Shown here one piece after another: positions 21,373 through 32,868 of a stretch of 64,000 bases of DNA; positions within the stretch are counted from its first letter, which is position 1; each line of letters opens with the position of its first letter. The notes below the pieces were generated by a model, which ran no database searches, was not told where the DNA came from, and was given only the letters and a program-made list of their open reading frames with translations. The DNA comes from Hawksworthiomyces lignivorus (taxonomy: Eukaryota > Ascomycota > Sordariomycetes > Ophiostomatales > Ophiostomataceae). The stretch is from contig NTMA01000032.1 of assembly GCA_002917075.1 (NCBI GenBank), forward strand, positions 310,001 through 374,000, given 5' to 3'. A program made the position numbers and the translations under genes.

Positions 21373-24300
21373 ATGCCATTCTTTTCAGGAGCCAAGAGAG
21401 CTCCTCAGGAAGAAGCTCTGCCTCAATTCACGTCCCCGTTCGGCTCTCCACCGCCATATTCTGAGGCCTCTGCATATCCCCGCGTCCAGGGCCGCCGTCC
21501 GCTGTGTCGACTGTTCCCAAAGGTTGTCGGCCTAGTAGCGGCAGTATGCGTCTGCGCCGCGTGGCTGGACCACAGGGCCGGATACGAGTCCGGTTTGCAC
21601 CAGCCCCATGCTGCGGAGCAGACTTTGTCGCATATTCGTCTGAAGCAATTCCAGACTTCCTTGGAACACTGTAGTGTTATCAGAACCTTTCCACAGCGCG
21701 CCGAGCCGGCGTCCCGCAAGACCAATCCGCGCTGGAACGATGTGAGCGGCCAGAAAGAGACAGTTGTCTTGCGCAATGCCACTGTATTTGACGGACAGAC
21801 ATTCCTACCTGGTCCAGTGGACATTGTGTTCAGCAAGGGCTTTGTTGTCTCTGTGTCGGAGGCATCATCTGCTTTGGGCAGAGTGCACGTCGCTGGCGCA
21901 ACAGAGCACGACTTGCATGGCCAGTATGTCACTCCCGGCCTGGTGGACATGCACAGCCACCATCTGGTCGGCGCATGGCCAAGCCTAGGCGAAGATGCCG
22001 ATCCTCTCAATGACGCGAACGAGATGCATCCCGACTTTGGCCCGCTGACGCCGTTCCTTCGTGCCATCGACGGCATGAAAGCATACGATCCCGGCACCAA
22101 AGCCATTGCAGCCGGTGGCGTGACCAGCAGCCTGATCATTCCTGGCAGTGCCAACATCATGGGAGGCGAAGGCGCGCCAGTGAAGAACCTCCCTCGCTCG
22201 GGCCCGCACCGCGAGCATGTTGTCGAGGACCTGCTGCTGGAGCGCGGCGTTCCTTTCCCGGAGCGTCGCCGCTATATGAAGATGGCGTGTGGCGAGAACC
22301 CAAAGCGCGTCTATGGGCACACGCGCATGGGCGATGCGTGGATCTTGCGGAAGCACATGGCGCGCGCCAAGGACCTTCTCGTCAAGCAAGACGCATGGTG
22401 TGCAGCGGCGACCGGCCTCTCGTCCGAGGCAGACAAGAGCCGGTTTGTCGAGTCCATGGGCTCCTTTCCCGCCGAGCTGGAACTCGATTCGACGGTGGGC
22501 ATGCTCCGGGGACGCGTCGCGCTGCACAACCACTGCTACGAGCCGGAGGACTTTGAGACGATGCTGCGGATCAGCCGCGAGTTTGGCTTTCGCGTGCGGG
22601 CGTTTCACCATGCGATCTCGGCGTGGACGGTGCCAGAGATGCTCAAGGAGTACGGCGAGAATGTGACCATTGCCACGTTTGCCGAGTTCAGTCTCTACAA
22701 GAGGGAGGCCTACCAGGCTAGCTTGTACGCCGGCAAGATCTTAAACGACCACGGCCTCCCGGTGGCGTACAAGTCGGACCACTTCGAAGAGGATACCAGC
22801 GCACGATATCTCCTGCTGCAAGCAGCAGTCGGGCATTCCTTCCATCTTCCGGAAGACAAGGCGCTGCAGGCCGTCACATCGACTGCGGCGGCGGCCCTCG
22901 ACCTCGACGATCGCATTGGCTATCTTCGGCCCGGCTATGACGCCGATATTGTCGTCTGGGATGCGCATCCATTGTCCGTCGGCGCAACACCCCGTCAAGT
23001 TTTCATTGACGGAATTGCCACGCTCGATCCTGCAAAGGTCAAGGAGAGCATGCCGCCAACTGCGTCCAGCTCCGCGCCGAAACGCGGAGTCGAGAAACCG
23101 TCTATGCGCGCCGAAGTGCCGGAAGCAGAAAGACATAATCTTTGTTCAAAAGCCAAGACTTCAGGACAGGACTACATCGTTACAGGTATCAAAAAGTCGT
23201 TCTTGGACAACTACCCAGAGTTTGCACTCGAAGAAGAGCAAGGCGACCGTGATTTGACGCTGGTCATTGCCAATGGCGCTCTCGCTTGCTTAGCCTACGG
23301 AGACGACTGTGCGCAAGCCGTATCTGCAGTCGATGCGGACACTGCCACGGTCATCAATCTCGCCAACGGCTACGTCAGCCCCGGACTCACCGCCATGGCT
23401 TCCGTGCTGGGATTGTTGGAGATAGCCTTGGAGCCAGCAACTGGGGACGGCGTCGTGCTCCCGATGACAGGTGCGGACGACCTCAGCAATGTTCCCTACG
23501 CAAAATACGGCATCTCTCTCGGAGGGAAATCATTTGCCCGAGCACGTCTGGGCGGTGTGACCAGGGCCATAACGCCGCCGTTCGCTCTAGGTGGTCTTGT
23601 CCGTGGCGTTTCGGCGGGCTTCCGGACAGGAAGCGGCAGCAACTTGCTCAACGGAGGGTTGTTTCAGCCCGACGTAGCATTGCATGTAAACATCGACAAG
23701 ACGGCAGCAGTGACAGAAGGCGCGGGAAGCCAAGCCATTTACCATCTCCGGAATCTGTTGGCTTCCTCTGGCGCCAAGGCAGATGGTAATGCTTTTGCCT
23801 TGGCAGCAAATGGCAGTTTGCCTCTGGTGGTTCATGCCTCTAGCGCGGTATGTATGAGTCAATTCGCAGTCTTTCCAAGACTTGCCAGCGGGCTAACATA
23901 TTCTCAGCATGATGTCCAACAAGTGATACTCCTAAAGAAGGACCATCCAGACGCGAGAGTGGTTATTCAAGGTGGCCATGCTGCACCTCTGGTGAGTGTT
24001 CTCCCTGGCAGCCAGGTAAACAAGCGGTCACGCTGCTGGACATTTCTGATTCCGTGACACCACAGTTCGCAAACGAACTCGCTGAGGCAGGAGTGCCTGT
24101 TATCTTGACCGCACATAGAGGTAGCCCGGCAGCTTGGAGTACCAAAGATGCTCTGCCTGGGCCGCCTCTGAGCCGAAGCCCTGCGAGCGTTCTGAGCGAG
24201 GCGGGCGTACTCTATGCGCTTGCGATCGTTCTTGACGGTAGGCTCCAACACCTCGAGAGCCTAGTCTTGAAATTAGCAGCTAACGTCGCCACAGGACCGC

Positions 24301-24557
24301 CCGGAGACTCCCGCATCCACGACCTAGCCCTCGAGGCATCTTGGGCTGCGAAATATGCGGGCTTGGACGAGCACGAAGCAATTCAGTTGGTGTCCAAAAA
24401 CGTGGAAACGGTCCTAGGACTCAAGCCCAGCAAGGACATTGTCATTTGGGAAGGAAATCCTCTGCAGTTTGGCACAGTGGTCCTTGCTTTCCAAGAGGAT
24501 GCTATGGGGGAGAAACTGGAGCTGAGCAGCTGTTGGCCAAACGATGCCGACGCGTAA
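21373..24557 (+). CDS. membrane-anchored metal-dependent amidohydrolase with two homologous halves
   Basis: Exons 21373-23847, 23908-23991, 24066-24237 and 24295-24557 give 997 aa. Introns 1 and 3 are 60 and 57 bp and read through in frame, but both have proper GT..CTAAC..AG signals. The start is the ATG at 21373. A Tyr/Pro-rich N-terminus and one hydrophobic span (about 48-65) suggest a type II membrane protein. The first half is a full amidohydrolase: VDMHSHH metal site (about 193), ALHNHCYE, FRVRAFHHA, YKSDH, and the closing GYLRPGYDADIVVWDAHPLS. The second half repeats the fold and closes with PSKDIVIWEGNPLQ. However, the residues matching HSHH read TAMASVL, so this half should not bind the same metals. 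Substrate unknown. Confidence 0.85.
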
Positions 24558-25516
24558 CCGCCTGATAAGCAACTTCTTTTTATTCTTTTTTCTTTTCCGT
24601 CCGGCGTACGGAATATAGAGTCGGTAAGTGCACAGGCCCTATTTGTGAAGATAATGAGGAACCAGCACTTTCTGAGAAAAAGTGTAGATACAAAGTCCAA
24701 TGATGGACTTTAGTGAATATTGACATGGGGCATTGTAAGCTATATGTATGAAGATTGATCTTTTTATACTAACACAATGATATATTAATAACTCAACGAT
24801 GAACGCCGAGGAAAAAAAGCTATACACATAAGTTCCCCCCCCCCCCCCNNNNNNNNNNNNNNNNNNNNNNCCCCCAGTTTAAGCCGCCATATCACAGAGC
24901 ACTCCAAAGCTCTGTTATAGTAACTAGTCTTAATGGGGTTATATTTCAGCCCATATAAGAGACGGATCTACTTAATTAAAATTTCTTATTTTAAAGATGT
25001 TCTTGTACTACTGCTCCTTTAGCCTGCTTAGTGAGTGTGCTCTCGTGTTGTTGTTCTTTCATCTTGGTTAACGGGTATGCTTTTGTTTGTTTTTATAGTG
25101 TAGTCATAAAAAGACTTGTTTTTAGCTGCCGGACTTAGTAAGTTTTTTCAGATAACGAGTGGGAAGTTTGTTTTTGGAAGATTGTAGTTAACCTCACTGG
25201 CTTTTTTGTGTAATTATGTAGCTGGCGGCATTGAGCCGACGTTCTCCGACATTAACCATGAAAACTCGTAGTGCTTTCGGTTTACATGTCATCCATAGGG
25301 CGCGAGCCACAGTAGGGCAAAAGCACTGCGATAGATGGAATGGGTTTTATTTTCCTTGCATTTCTATTCCTTTCTTTCTTTCTGTTTTTTTTTTTTTTTT
25401 TCTTCAAAAATTCCCTAGGAAAACAAGAACCCGTACGACGTGCCCACCCAATAATATTCCATTCACGAGCCTCCTAAGCAAATATCCCACTACGCAGTTG
25501 AGTTTAGACGGGAGAA
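24558..25516. other. AT-rich intergenic with assembly gap
   Basis: Downstream of the amidohydrolase. Contains the poly-C/N gap at 24835-24875 and a T-rich tract (25386-25402) just upstream of the dehydrogenase. No exon is supported. Confidence 0.4.
24849..24870. other. assembly gap (22 N) inside a poly-C run
   Basis: Fourteen C precede and five C follow the Ns. The true length of the homopolymer and whether sequence is missing are unknown. Confidence 0.95.
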
Positions 25517-26386
25517 ATGCGGGTAGGATTTCTAGGACTTGGCGTCATGGGCACGCCCATGGCGCTGAACCTCGCCCGCAAATTCACGCTAGCCGTCTGG
25601 AACCGGAGCGCGGCAAAATACCCACCACTCGTAGCCGCTGGCGCAAAGATCGCCGAAACGCCTGCGGCGGCTGTGGAGCAGTCCGATGTCGTCTTCACGA
25701 TGTTGTTCAATGACCAGGCTATCCGGTCCCTCTTCGACGACGACTTCAAGGCCGCTCTTCGCAACAAGATCCTCGTCAACACCAGTTCGGTCTCAGCGGA
25801 ATTCAGCCAATATCTGGCAGAAGAGGTGAGCGGCGCTGGTGGCCATTTCATCGAGATGCCTGTCAGCGGCAGCAAAGGCCCAGCCGAGCGGGGGCAGCTG
25901 GTCGGCATGATGGCGGGCGACCCAGCCATTGCCGAACGGATCCGGCCGGTTGTGGAGCCGCTGACGGCTGAGGCCATCTACTGCGGCCCGGTCGGCGCGG
26001 GCCTCAAGATGAAGTACTGCGCCAATCTCTTCCTCATCACCATGACAGCCGGCCTGGCAGAGTCGCTGAACCTCGCTCGGGCCCAGGGCCTGGATCCCGG
26101 GGCGCTGGGGCAGGTTCTCAACGCCGGGCCCATGGCCTCCGTCTATTCTAGGCACAAGATCGCAAAGGTGCTCCGCCAGGACTGGTCAGCGGAGGCCGCG
26201 ATCAAAGATTGCTACAACAGCACGCAGCTCATAAAAACCGCCGCCGAGGGCGCCCATGCCCAGTCGCCGCTGATCAGCGTGTGCGCTTCACTGTACGAGC
26301 GGGCAGCGGAATCAAATCTCGCCGAGGAAGATATGGTTGCTATTGCCAAATTACTGGCAGAGGCACCACCAGAGGAAGAGTCGTGA
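25517..26386 (+). CDS. beta-hydroxyacid dehydrogenase (3-hydroxyisobutyrate / tartronate-semialdehyde reductase family)
   Basis: Intronless, 289 aa, the usual size. The N-terminus is a Rossmann fold (MRVGFLGLGVMGTPMALNLA, GxGxxG at 7-12). The substrate loop reads FIEMPVSGSKGPAERGQL, and the catalytic Lys lies in GAGLKMKYCANLF (about 160). The family reduces small semialdehydes or oxidises 3-hydroxy acids with NAD(P). Arg in WNRS after the second strand is compatible with NADP. It is probably cytosolic. It could reduce an aldehyde released by the aldolase at 15.4 kb, but it lies 8 kb from the compact cluster, so the link is speculative. The lack of introns and high GC differ from several neighbours, but transfer from bacteria cannot be shown here. 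Confidence 0.9.
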   Translation: MRVGFLGLGVMGTPMALNLARKFTLAVWNRSAAKYPPLVAAGAKIAETPAAAVEQSDVVFTMLFNDQAIRSLFDDDFKAALRNKILVNTSSVSAEFSQYLAEEVSGAGGHFIEMPVSGSKGPAERGQLVGMMAGDPAIAERIRPVVEPLTAEAIYCGPVGAGLKMKYCANLFLITMTAGLAESLNLARAQGLDPGALGQVLNAGPMASVYSRHKIAKVLRQDWSAEAAIKDCYNSTQLIKTAAEGAHAQSPLISVCASLYERAAESNLAEEDMVAIAKLLAEAPPEEES

Positions 26387-26666
26387 GGCGATTGAGACGA
26401 CGTGTCGTAGCCATGAGATTCGGCGGCGTACTTTTTGCTAGTCTTTCTGGTAGTACATATCGACGTAGACTGAAATTCATGTCATCTTCCTAGCCGAGGA
26501 GGCCGTTGTTTTTATTTTGATTTTCCAGGAAAAGCCTCGGTCCCACCTGTTGTATAGTAGCCTTTACCGGCAAGAATCTGCCATGTGCGGAGAAAAGCTG
26601 CAATAAGCAGCTAGAATTGGACACCTTTCAAGCCGGACCGTGGCAGTCCATCTGGCTGATTGTTAG

Positions 26667-29063
26667 TCAAAAAAAACGCGATCCGCCAGCGCTGTCGTCT
26701 AGAAGCACAAGCTCCAGTGCGCTGCTGGCCGTAGTCTGCCTGACTGCCGCCGTGAGCCCCCAAGTTTTCTTGCCTTGCTCTGCTCCAGTGCCTGCGTTAT
26801 CTAACAAGGCGGGCGGCATGGAGTGGTGTGCCAGCGCAACCAAGCCGCCGAGGCCCGACCATGCCTTATCAAGCCCTGCGCAGCCGACGAGGACAATCGA
26901 GGCGTGGGCGAGCACGAGGGCGACGTGGGATAACAGGACGACCCAGGCGAGAATGGTGAGCACGCCCTCAAACCGGTAGCCAAACGTCTGTTCATATATC
27001 GTCATCGGGACCTCGGTGAAGAGGGTTGCGTTCTGCAGCTGTGTCGAAGCCACCGGCGTAGAGTACGTGTAATTTTCGACATGCTCAATTATGTTTGTGT
27101 CCGCGACAGGCTTCCACGAGGGCGTGCCAATGAAACTCGTGAGGTCGTACTCGTCTCTGAAAACATCACTACTGTCTGAATCTGTGGAGAGGAAGACGTA
27201 GTCATACTTGGCTTGCAGCCTTGCCAGCCCGTCGGCCAAGAAGGCTGCCAGGGAGAAGGCATTGCAGAGAAGGTAGCCCGCGCACTGCGCCTGGAGTGCA
27301 ATACCCACGGTGAGCTCGAAAGGGTCCTCTTGGGGGTCTGGGAATTGGATTTGTGCGTTCAAAAGGTTGCGTGAGTTTGGCAGGCTTGGATCGATCGTCA
27401 GCAGCTGGCCAGGGGCAATGAGGCTGTTGCTGTCGAGGCTCGTGTCATTCAAGCCAATGTAGCCCGAGGGCAACACGCCAGCATTCGCCACGCTGCTGTT
27501 TATGGACATGGTAGAATCCGCCCAGAAAGCCGAGATCAGGCACACTTCGAGTTGCAGCCCAAGGCCCAGCACGGTGCCATTGACGGTGGAATTGGAAATG
27601 GATGTGATGGACACCGTTGATGCAGATACGGGGAAGGGAATCTGGTCTGCCCAGTCGACGAATGTCACGTTTCCTTCTGGACAGCCGCTTCTCGAGAGGC
27701 ATTCGCTGTACAAGGGCGTCAAGAAGGTGGCCAAGGACAGATTAAAAGACGGGTAGATGCCTTGAGGGAAAGAGATCTGGGCATCTGTTGCATTGGGCGA
27801 CTCCACGAAGATGGCGCGAGGCTGGCACTGCAGAAACACGTGTGGTTGCTTCCACGGCGAAGCGAGTCCGGGCAGGGAGTCAAGCCGCAGCTGAGAGGAC
27901 GAGGATGGCGAGGTCTGCTGCAGACGAGCCGATTGCCAGCTCATGGCTGAGCTGAGGAAGTCGACCGGAGTAGTAGCGTAGGCCAGAGTGTTACTAGTAG
28001 CATAGTTAGTGACTCCACTCTCCTCCGGCGGATTTGGGCCCAAGTCGATTGGCCACGTCAGAGCCTGGGCAGAGACAATCCGGCTACCGTGGCTGGCTGG
28101 TACAGACATGTCCGACGTCAGGTTTGTGCCTGCGCCGGCGGCATCTGATAAGTTGAAGTTGATGTCGGATATGAATGTCTCGCTCAAGTAGGCGTAAATA
28201 TATGGCCAACCTCCGGCCATACACGGAACGAGGGAGAGCTCGTTGCAGTATGTTCCATACTGATCGGCCCCAAGAGGATCGTTGAGAAATGTTGGGTACA
28301 GGTCTGAATAGGACGCGCCAACGTATGCTCTGCCCACTGCAGCCACTTGATCGCTAGGGTCTAGCTGGTCCGCCACGGATTTCGGGAGAGGCCATAGTCC
28401 GGATCGAGGAATCATGACGATGGCCGAAGAAGGACCAACAATGAGTACCAGCACCATAGCCGCGACCAACAGAAGCATGGTGCACAAGTGGTGGATGTGA
28501 TGCTTGGTCCGCCACGTCGCTCCACCCCAGAATTCTGATGAGACAAAGTAGCCCAGGGAGCCCAGCTGAAACGGTGCAGCCAGCAGTCCGAACGGCAGGC
28601 CGCGGGCGCTCATGAGCTCGTAGTTTAGGCGATGGAAGATAACCTGTGTGATGGAGGCCACAATGAGCGTCTCGTGGACCTTAGCGGCGAACTGCAGAGC
28701 ACTGAGGACCGAGCTGCTCGGACCTGGCGCAGTCCAGGCCACTTTTCCAATATATAGCCCTAACAGCGCTGCCGTAACAGCAACTGGTGGAAGATGAAGG
28801 ACAAGTGAAAACAGGGCCTTCGATATGCTTCTGGTGCTGCCGCTAGCAGCCACCGCTGGCTTTTCTTGGCTCGGCGGTGAAGCAAGCGGTTGCTCTCCTT
28901 TCCCTTTCCATTCTAACCCTTCTGATGCCTCAGCCGATCCTACCAGCAACGACTCAGCTTCCGGCGTTGTAGGAGACGTGACTACCTCAGCGTTCTCAAT
29001 TCTATTTTCTTGTCTTGCCGATACGCGGGTAGAGATCTTGGTATCTTCAATAGCAGCTGCCAT
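26667..29063 (-). CDS. large multi-span membrane protein, fungal-specific, function unknown
   Basis: Single exon of 798 aa from the ATG at 29063; the frame opens slightly further upstream but without an ATG. A hydrophilic N-terminus (about 90 residues) is followed by hydrophobic spans near residues 90-115, 125-150 and a strong one after TKHHIHHL (about 210-235). A long segment of about 400 residues, rich in NxS/T sites, is probably extracytosolic. A last pair of spans lies near residues 715-760 (VLTILAWVVLLSHVALVLAH). The architecture matches a lineage-specific family common in Sordariomycetes whose function I do not know. No catalytic motif is visible. Confidence 0.75.
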   Translation of the reverse strand: MAAAIEDTKISTRVSARQENRIENAEVVTSPTTPEAESLLVGSAEASEGLEWKGKGEQPLASPPSQEKPAVAASGSTRSISKALFSLVLHLPPVAVTAALLGLYIGKVAWTAPGPSSSVLSALQFAAKVHETLIVASITQVIFHRLNYELMSARGLPFGLLAAPFQLGSLGYFVSSEFWGGATWRTKHHIHHLCTMLLLVAAMVLVLIVGPSSAIVMIPRSGLWPLPKSVADQLDPSDQVAAVGRAYVGASYSDLYPTFLNDPLGADQYGTYCNELSLVPCMAGGWPYIYAYLSETFISDINFNLSDAAGAGTNLTSDMSVPASHGSRIVSAQALTWPIDLGPNPPEESGVTNYATSNTLAYATTPVDFLSSAMSWQSARLQQTSPSSSSQLRLDSLPGLASPWKQPHVFLQCQPRAIFVESPNATDAQISFPQGIYPSFNLSLATFLTPLYSECLSRSGCPEGNVTFVDWADQIPFPVSASTVSITSISNSTVNGTVLGLGLQLEVCLISAFWADSTMSINSSVANAGVLPSGYIGLNDTSLDSNSLIAPGQLLTIDPSLPNSRNLLNAQIQFPDPQEDPFELTVGIALQAQCAGYLLCNAFSLAAFLADGLARLQAKYDYVFLSTDSDSSDVFRDEYDLTSFIGTPSWKPVADTNIIEHVENYTYSTPVASTQLQNATLFTEVPMTIYEQTFGYRFEGVLTILAWVVLLSHVALVLAHASIVLVGCAGLDKAWSGLGGLVALAHHSMPPALLDNAGTGAEQGKKTWGLTAAVRQTTASSALELVLLDDSAGGSRFF

Positions 29064-30590
29064 GCTTTCTGCGTCGAGATTCACAACCGGATCAGAGCGC
29101 AGCAGACGAAGAAATTACCCGTAGATGATGATATTGACAGGACATCTGGCATACCCGAGTGATCTAAGAGGACTACTTAACAAGTTTGTCTCGAGAATAT
29201 GTTTATTTACTAAGAAAAAAATGATTGAGCAAAATTTGCAATGCGGGAATGCACACATGTCGTAGCGAAAGTGGCTGGGCAGCATAGTGATCGTTGATTG
29301 CAGCCCCCTATTCGCTATGCCTCTGCGACCCAAGGCCGGCATGTGCTATCCAAAAAGGACTTCCATTGCAACCGAAGAGCCTCTACACAATACGGCAAGG
29401 TGCATAAGTGAAAAGCTTAGCTTGTGATGGCACCTGGCGCGGATTGGGCTGCCAAAACCAGCGAAGTACCCGGCGCTGAAGATAAGAAAAAGCGGGATCT
29501 GCGGGATGTCATGGGCCTCTATATGGAGTAAGCTTACCTGTCCACGTACGCGCATTCGTTCGCTACCAGTCATTCCCACACTAGATGACGCAAGGCCTCC
29601 ACCTCCAGACAACACATATTCTGATCAAAATAATAATGTATTTAAACCGGTGACCTTAAAAATAGATTTTCTAGTCTCCTTGCCGCTTTATTGACTAGTT
29701 AGCTCACCAGAACATCAGTCCTAACTAACTATCATCCTCTTCGAATATCCTCCTTGAAAAAATTCCTCTTTTAAAGCCAAGCACTAGCGTGGCATATTCT
29801 AGTGGTAGTGCTAAAACCCTCTCCACAAGCCAAGCTGCATAGCAAGAACCGATGGTATTCTCAGAATGGCTACGGAAGACTATGCAGCTTAGGATAGTAG
29901 ATGGTTTGTGCCACAATGCTAGTCGAGGCTCTGCGACATGGAGAATTGAAACGTTATCAATCGACTAGGTATTCTGTAGACACGATAGAAGCAGTAGCGT
30001 ATGCATTACTTCACAGGTGGGCTTCATTTTCTTTCAGAGTTTCTATTTGCTTTAGATCCTTCTTCTTTCTGCCTGCCAAGCCACTCTTTCATTGACTTTC
30101 CTTTCCTAGATGTGGCCATTAAAAAGATGCCAGTCAGCAACAGAGGGAGAATAGGATTCGCTCTCTGTGCAGATCACTACTGAGAACATCGTGTTTGATT
30201 AAATAGGACAAATTTTGCATTATCCATTATTTATGCTACTGGCATATTGATTTTATTAACATCATTGATGCCTCTGAGCCCTATTTTCAGCACTTCAAGT
30301 AGCTTGCGACGAGTCTGGCAAGCCGGCCCAGCACCTCACTAGCGTGCCAGAATAACTTGTCATCGTGTACGAGTTTGCTTGCCAATTCTCAGCCTTCGTC
30401 GAGGTCAAGACGACTGCGCTCGGTGAAGTAGCTTGCCAAACCTAATATCATCACGGAAGTGGGTGCGCCATGGTAGTCGATATGTAAAAGTGACAAAACA
30501 GTTCTTATAGTTGGCTCCATAGCGCCAGTACTCTGTCATCGCCTAAGCGGACGCTAAATAAAGGGAAAGTACTACCAGAAATCAGCTCAT
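29064..30590. other. intergenic, no gene supported
   Basis: 1.5 kb of mixed composition. Short open frames on both strands lack family motifs and intron signals. It may contain unrecognised transposon debris, given the element that follows. Confidence 0.35.
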
Positions 30591-31265
30591 TCACACGCTG
30601 CATCTAGGGTTGCAATTCAATATCGGTACCCTTATACACTCATCTTCCTTCGCAGGCGCACTGCGCAAAGAGACGAAGACAGGAATATAAGTTCCATCAA
30701 GTGCACCAATACATCCATTGAAGTTATTCCGGTGACTATTTAACTCAATTCCTAGGTCGAACCATTCATCGTCAAGTAGCCGAACAACGTCTCTATACAA
30801 CAAAATATATATACGAAAAAAATTCTTCATGATACGACTGACAGTAGATTGATGAACGTCGTACTTTGAAGCAGTGTTATCTTGTGGATCGTTATATACA
30901 AGAATCCAGATAAATATCATTATCTAATACTCTTCCAAAACACGTCTTCTTGGCTTTAAACCTACGTACTCCTTCAACCAAATAGCAAGTTTATAAAAGG
31001 TATTTTTCTACATTCGGCAACGTTACTGAAACGTCCTATCCTTACAACTGAGTTCCCGTGAGACAACTTTTTGGTTGCGTAGATAGTGTCGAGAAGGATT
31101 GGAGGGCTGCCATTCATCTTGAGGCGAAATACTGTCGGTTCTGCGGTTGTTGGGTTCGTAGATATATTCAGAGACAACTTCAAAGAGAAAGACATCTGTA
31201 ATCCCACTTGATTTGCTGCTATTGGAGATCGAGTCGTCGTCTGCGTTGTCGTCGCCGTCGCTCAT
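30591..31265 (-). mobile_element. decayed PIF/Harbinger-like DDE transposase
   Basis: The minus strand carries a helix-turn-helix-like segment (YDVHQSTVSRIMKNFF) followed by FNGCIGALDGTYIPV. The latter is the first-Asp motif of the DDE_4 (HARBI1/PIF) nuclease. An acidic N-terminal stretch (MSDGDDNADDDSISNSSKSS, from 31265) is in a different frame from the following residues, so the reading frame is broken. The second half of the catalytic domain is missing. Terminal inverted repeats were not identified. It is inactive. Confidence 0.6.
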
Positions 31266-31911
31266 TTTGACAATATCACAATAGCTATCACCAACTTTGT
31301 ACGTATTCTTTTCAGTCCTACACTACGAAAAACAATAACACTACTTCTAAGTTAGATCTACAGAATAGTTACTGTATCAACAAAGTGCTCCACATGCCTC
31401 CTTTCGTAAAAAACGGCCAGGATCACGAAGATGACTTGGTATTATTTGTTAAAGATACATGAAGGCACTTTCGTTGTGCTTTGCACAAATGGTACATAAT
31501 TTTAAGTAGGATTTTGGTGCCTAAATGGGTATAGTCGATGCGTGCCCCACCTATAGGATTTTTTTTATAATATTTTTCGTTCAACTGCATTGCACCCTTA
31601 CACGCTTACCTTAATATCTATGTGCTATATATAACATACAAAGTAGATATAGCATTACTAGAAAAAAGGGTTCGTCTGTAACTGGATATAAGAGATCAGA
31701 TGACGACTCTATTGACCCGTAAATCCATCCCTGTATATTCCCTTGTCTTCGTTCAAGTAAACAATGGCTACGGTCAGGCTTAATAAGAGAAATTGCAAAC
31801 TAATGCAAAAGCGAAATATTCGGACGCGATTCCATACGCACCGTGGACAGAACTGTCCTAAGCCGTGTTCTCCTTAAGTGCTAGTTAAAGACAACCTTAC
31901 TGCTCGTGCCG
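31266..31911. other. AT-rich intergenic
   Basis: AT-rich spacer between the Harbinger relic and the DUF3632-like relic; no exon visible. Confidence 0.4.
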
Positions 31912-32868
31912 TCAGACAATTTTGTCGGCATATTCTGATCCTTGGACCAGGCTAGATCTAGACTTGTCTTCTCTTTCTTCTTTTTCCTTGGTGGAGTTCT
32001 CGTACTCGCCGATCTTTTCTTTTGCCTTGGTCAGTCGACCAACCAGCTCAGCACCGAGTTCTAGATCTACTTTCTGGTCCAGCAGCTACTGGATCCTGCC
32101 TTTCCATATCCCCAAGTACATATGCTTCTCGGGGGGCACACCCGATTCCGACGCTTTGGTAGCCGCCTCGTCGATGACAATATCCTGCTCGGCGGCGTAC
32201 TCGAAGAGCTTCTTGCCCAAGCGTAGAATCCATTCGGTCGCCACCCACACCTGCCTTACATCGTGATTCCCGAAATGCCCTCCCGTCTGCCACAGGCTCA
32301 GTATTGCGAGAACCAGAGCGTCCTGCCACGGGTAGTCCGGGGGTGTGCGCCAGGCGATGTCCAGCACGATCATCCACAGCTCCCAGAGGAACAGGGACGC
32401 GTCCCTATCGGACGCCTTTGTGGCACCAATGTCCCGGAGCACGCTGCTCAGCTTCGCAGCCTTTGCCGCTGTCTCGTCTGGACTTTCGAGGTAGCGCCTG
32501 ATGCTCTCGAAGATGAAAGTCTGCAATTCTGTGCAGTTGTCGCGGCTGACGTAATAAGCTCCGACGCAGGATGGAGGATGGGAATTCAACCGATATGTAT
32601 GCCTTGGTCTTATGCTGTCCTTTTGTATGCTTTGCCATAGGGCTGAGCGAGCAGAAGCGCAGGTTTTAATTAGGTTAAGTCCCACGTTTCGATTAGGCGG
32701 CGTGGCTGCTAAGCTAGTCTTGTCAAGAGCGTATTTGCTATTAATAGGCAGCGTCAAGTTTGAGGGACTCCTATTCCTCGCACACAAGACGTAATCTCGC
32801 CAATATGGACGTGCCCAACACTTTAGCCCTTCATAATCATAGACAATGCGATACCGCGCCGAGAGCAC
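31912..32868 (-). pseudogene. DUF3632-like protein interrupted by an in-frame TAG
   Basis: The convincing part runs from about 32550 to 32086. It reads ELQTFIFESIRRYLESPDE, then FLWELWMIVLDIAWRTPP and QDALVLAILSLWQTG, which resemble fungal proteins I associate with DUF3632 (function unknown). TAG at 32088-32086 follows GRIQ. The same frame stays open for 57 more codons (LLDQKVDLELGAELVG, then a charged coiled-coil-like tail) to TGA at 31912. No in-frame ATG exists in the upstream part, so the 5' end is either in an unseen exon or lost. With a missing start and an internal stop it is probably a pseudogene. A gene that simply ends at 32086 is the alternative. Confidence 0.5.

Noticed and set aside
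21373..26386. A secondary-metabolite gene cluster (P450, MFS, regulators nearby)
   Set aside because: No polyketide synthase, NRPS, terpene cyclase or other backbone enzyme anywhere in the window.
25517..26386. Horizontal transfer of the beta-hydroxyacid dehydrogenase from bacteria
   Set aside because: Lack of introns and high GC alone are not enough; other intronless, GC-rich genes occur here, and no phylogeny can be run.
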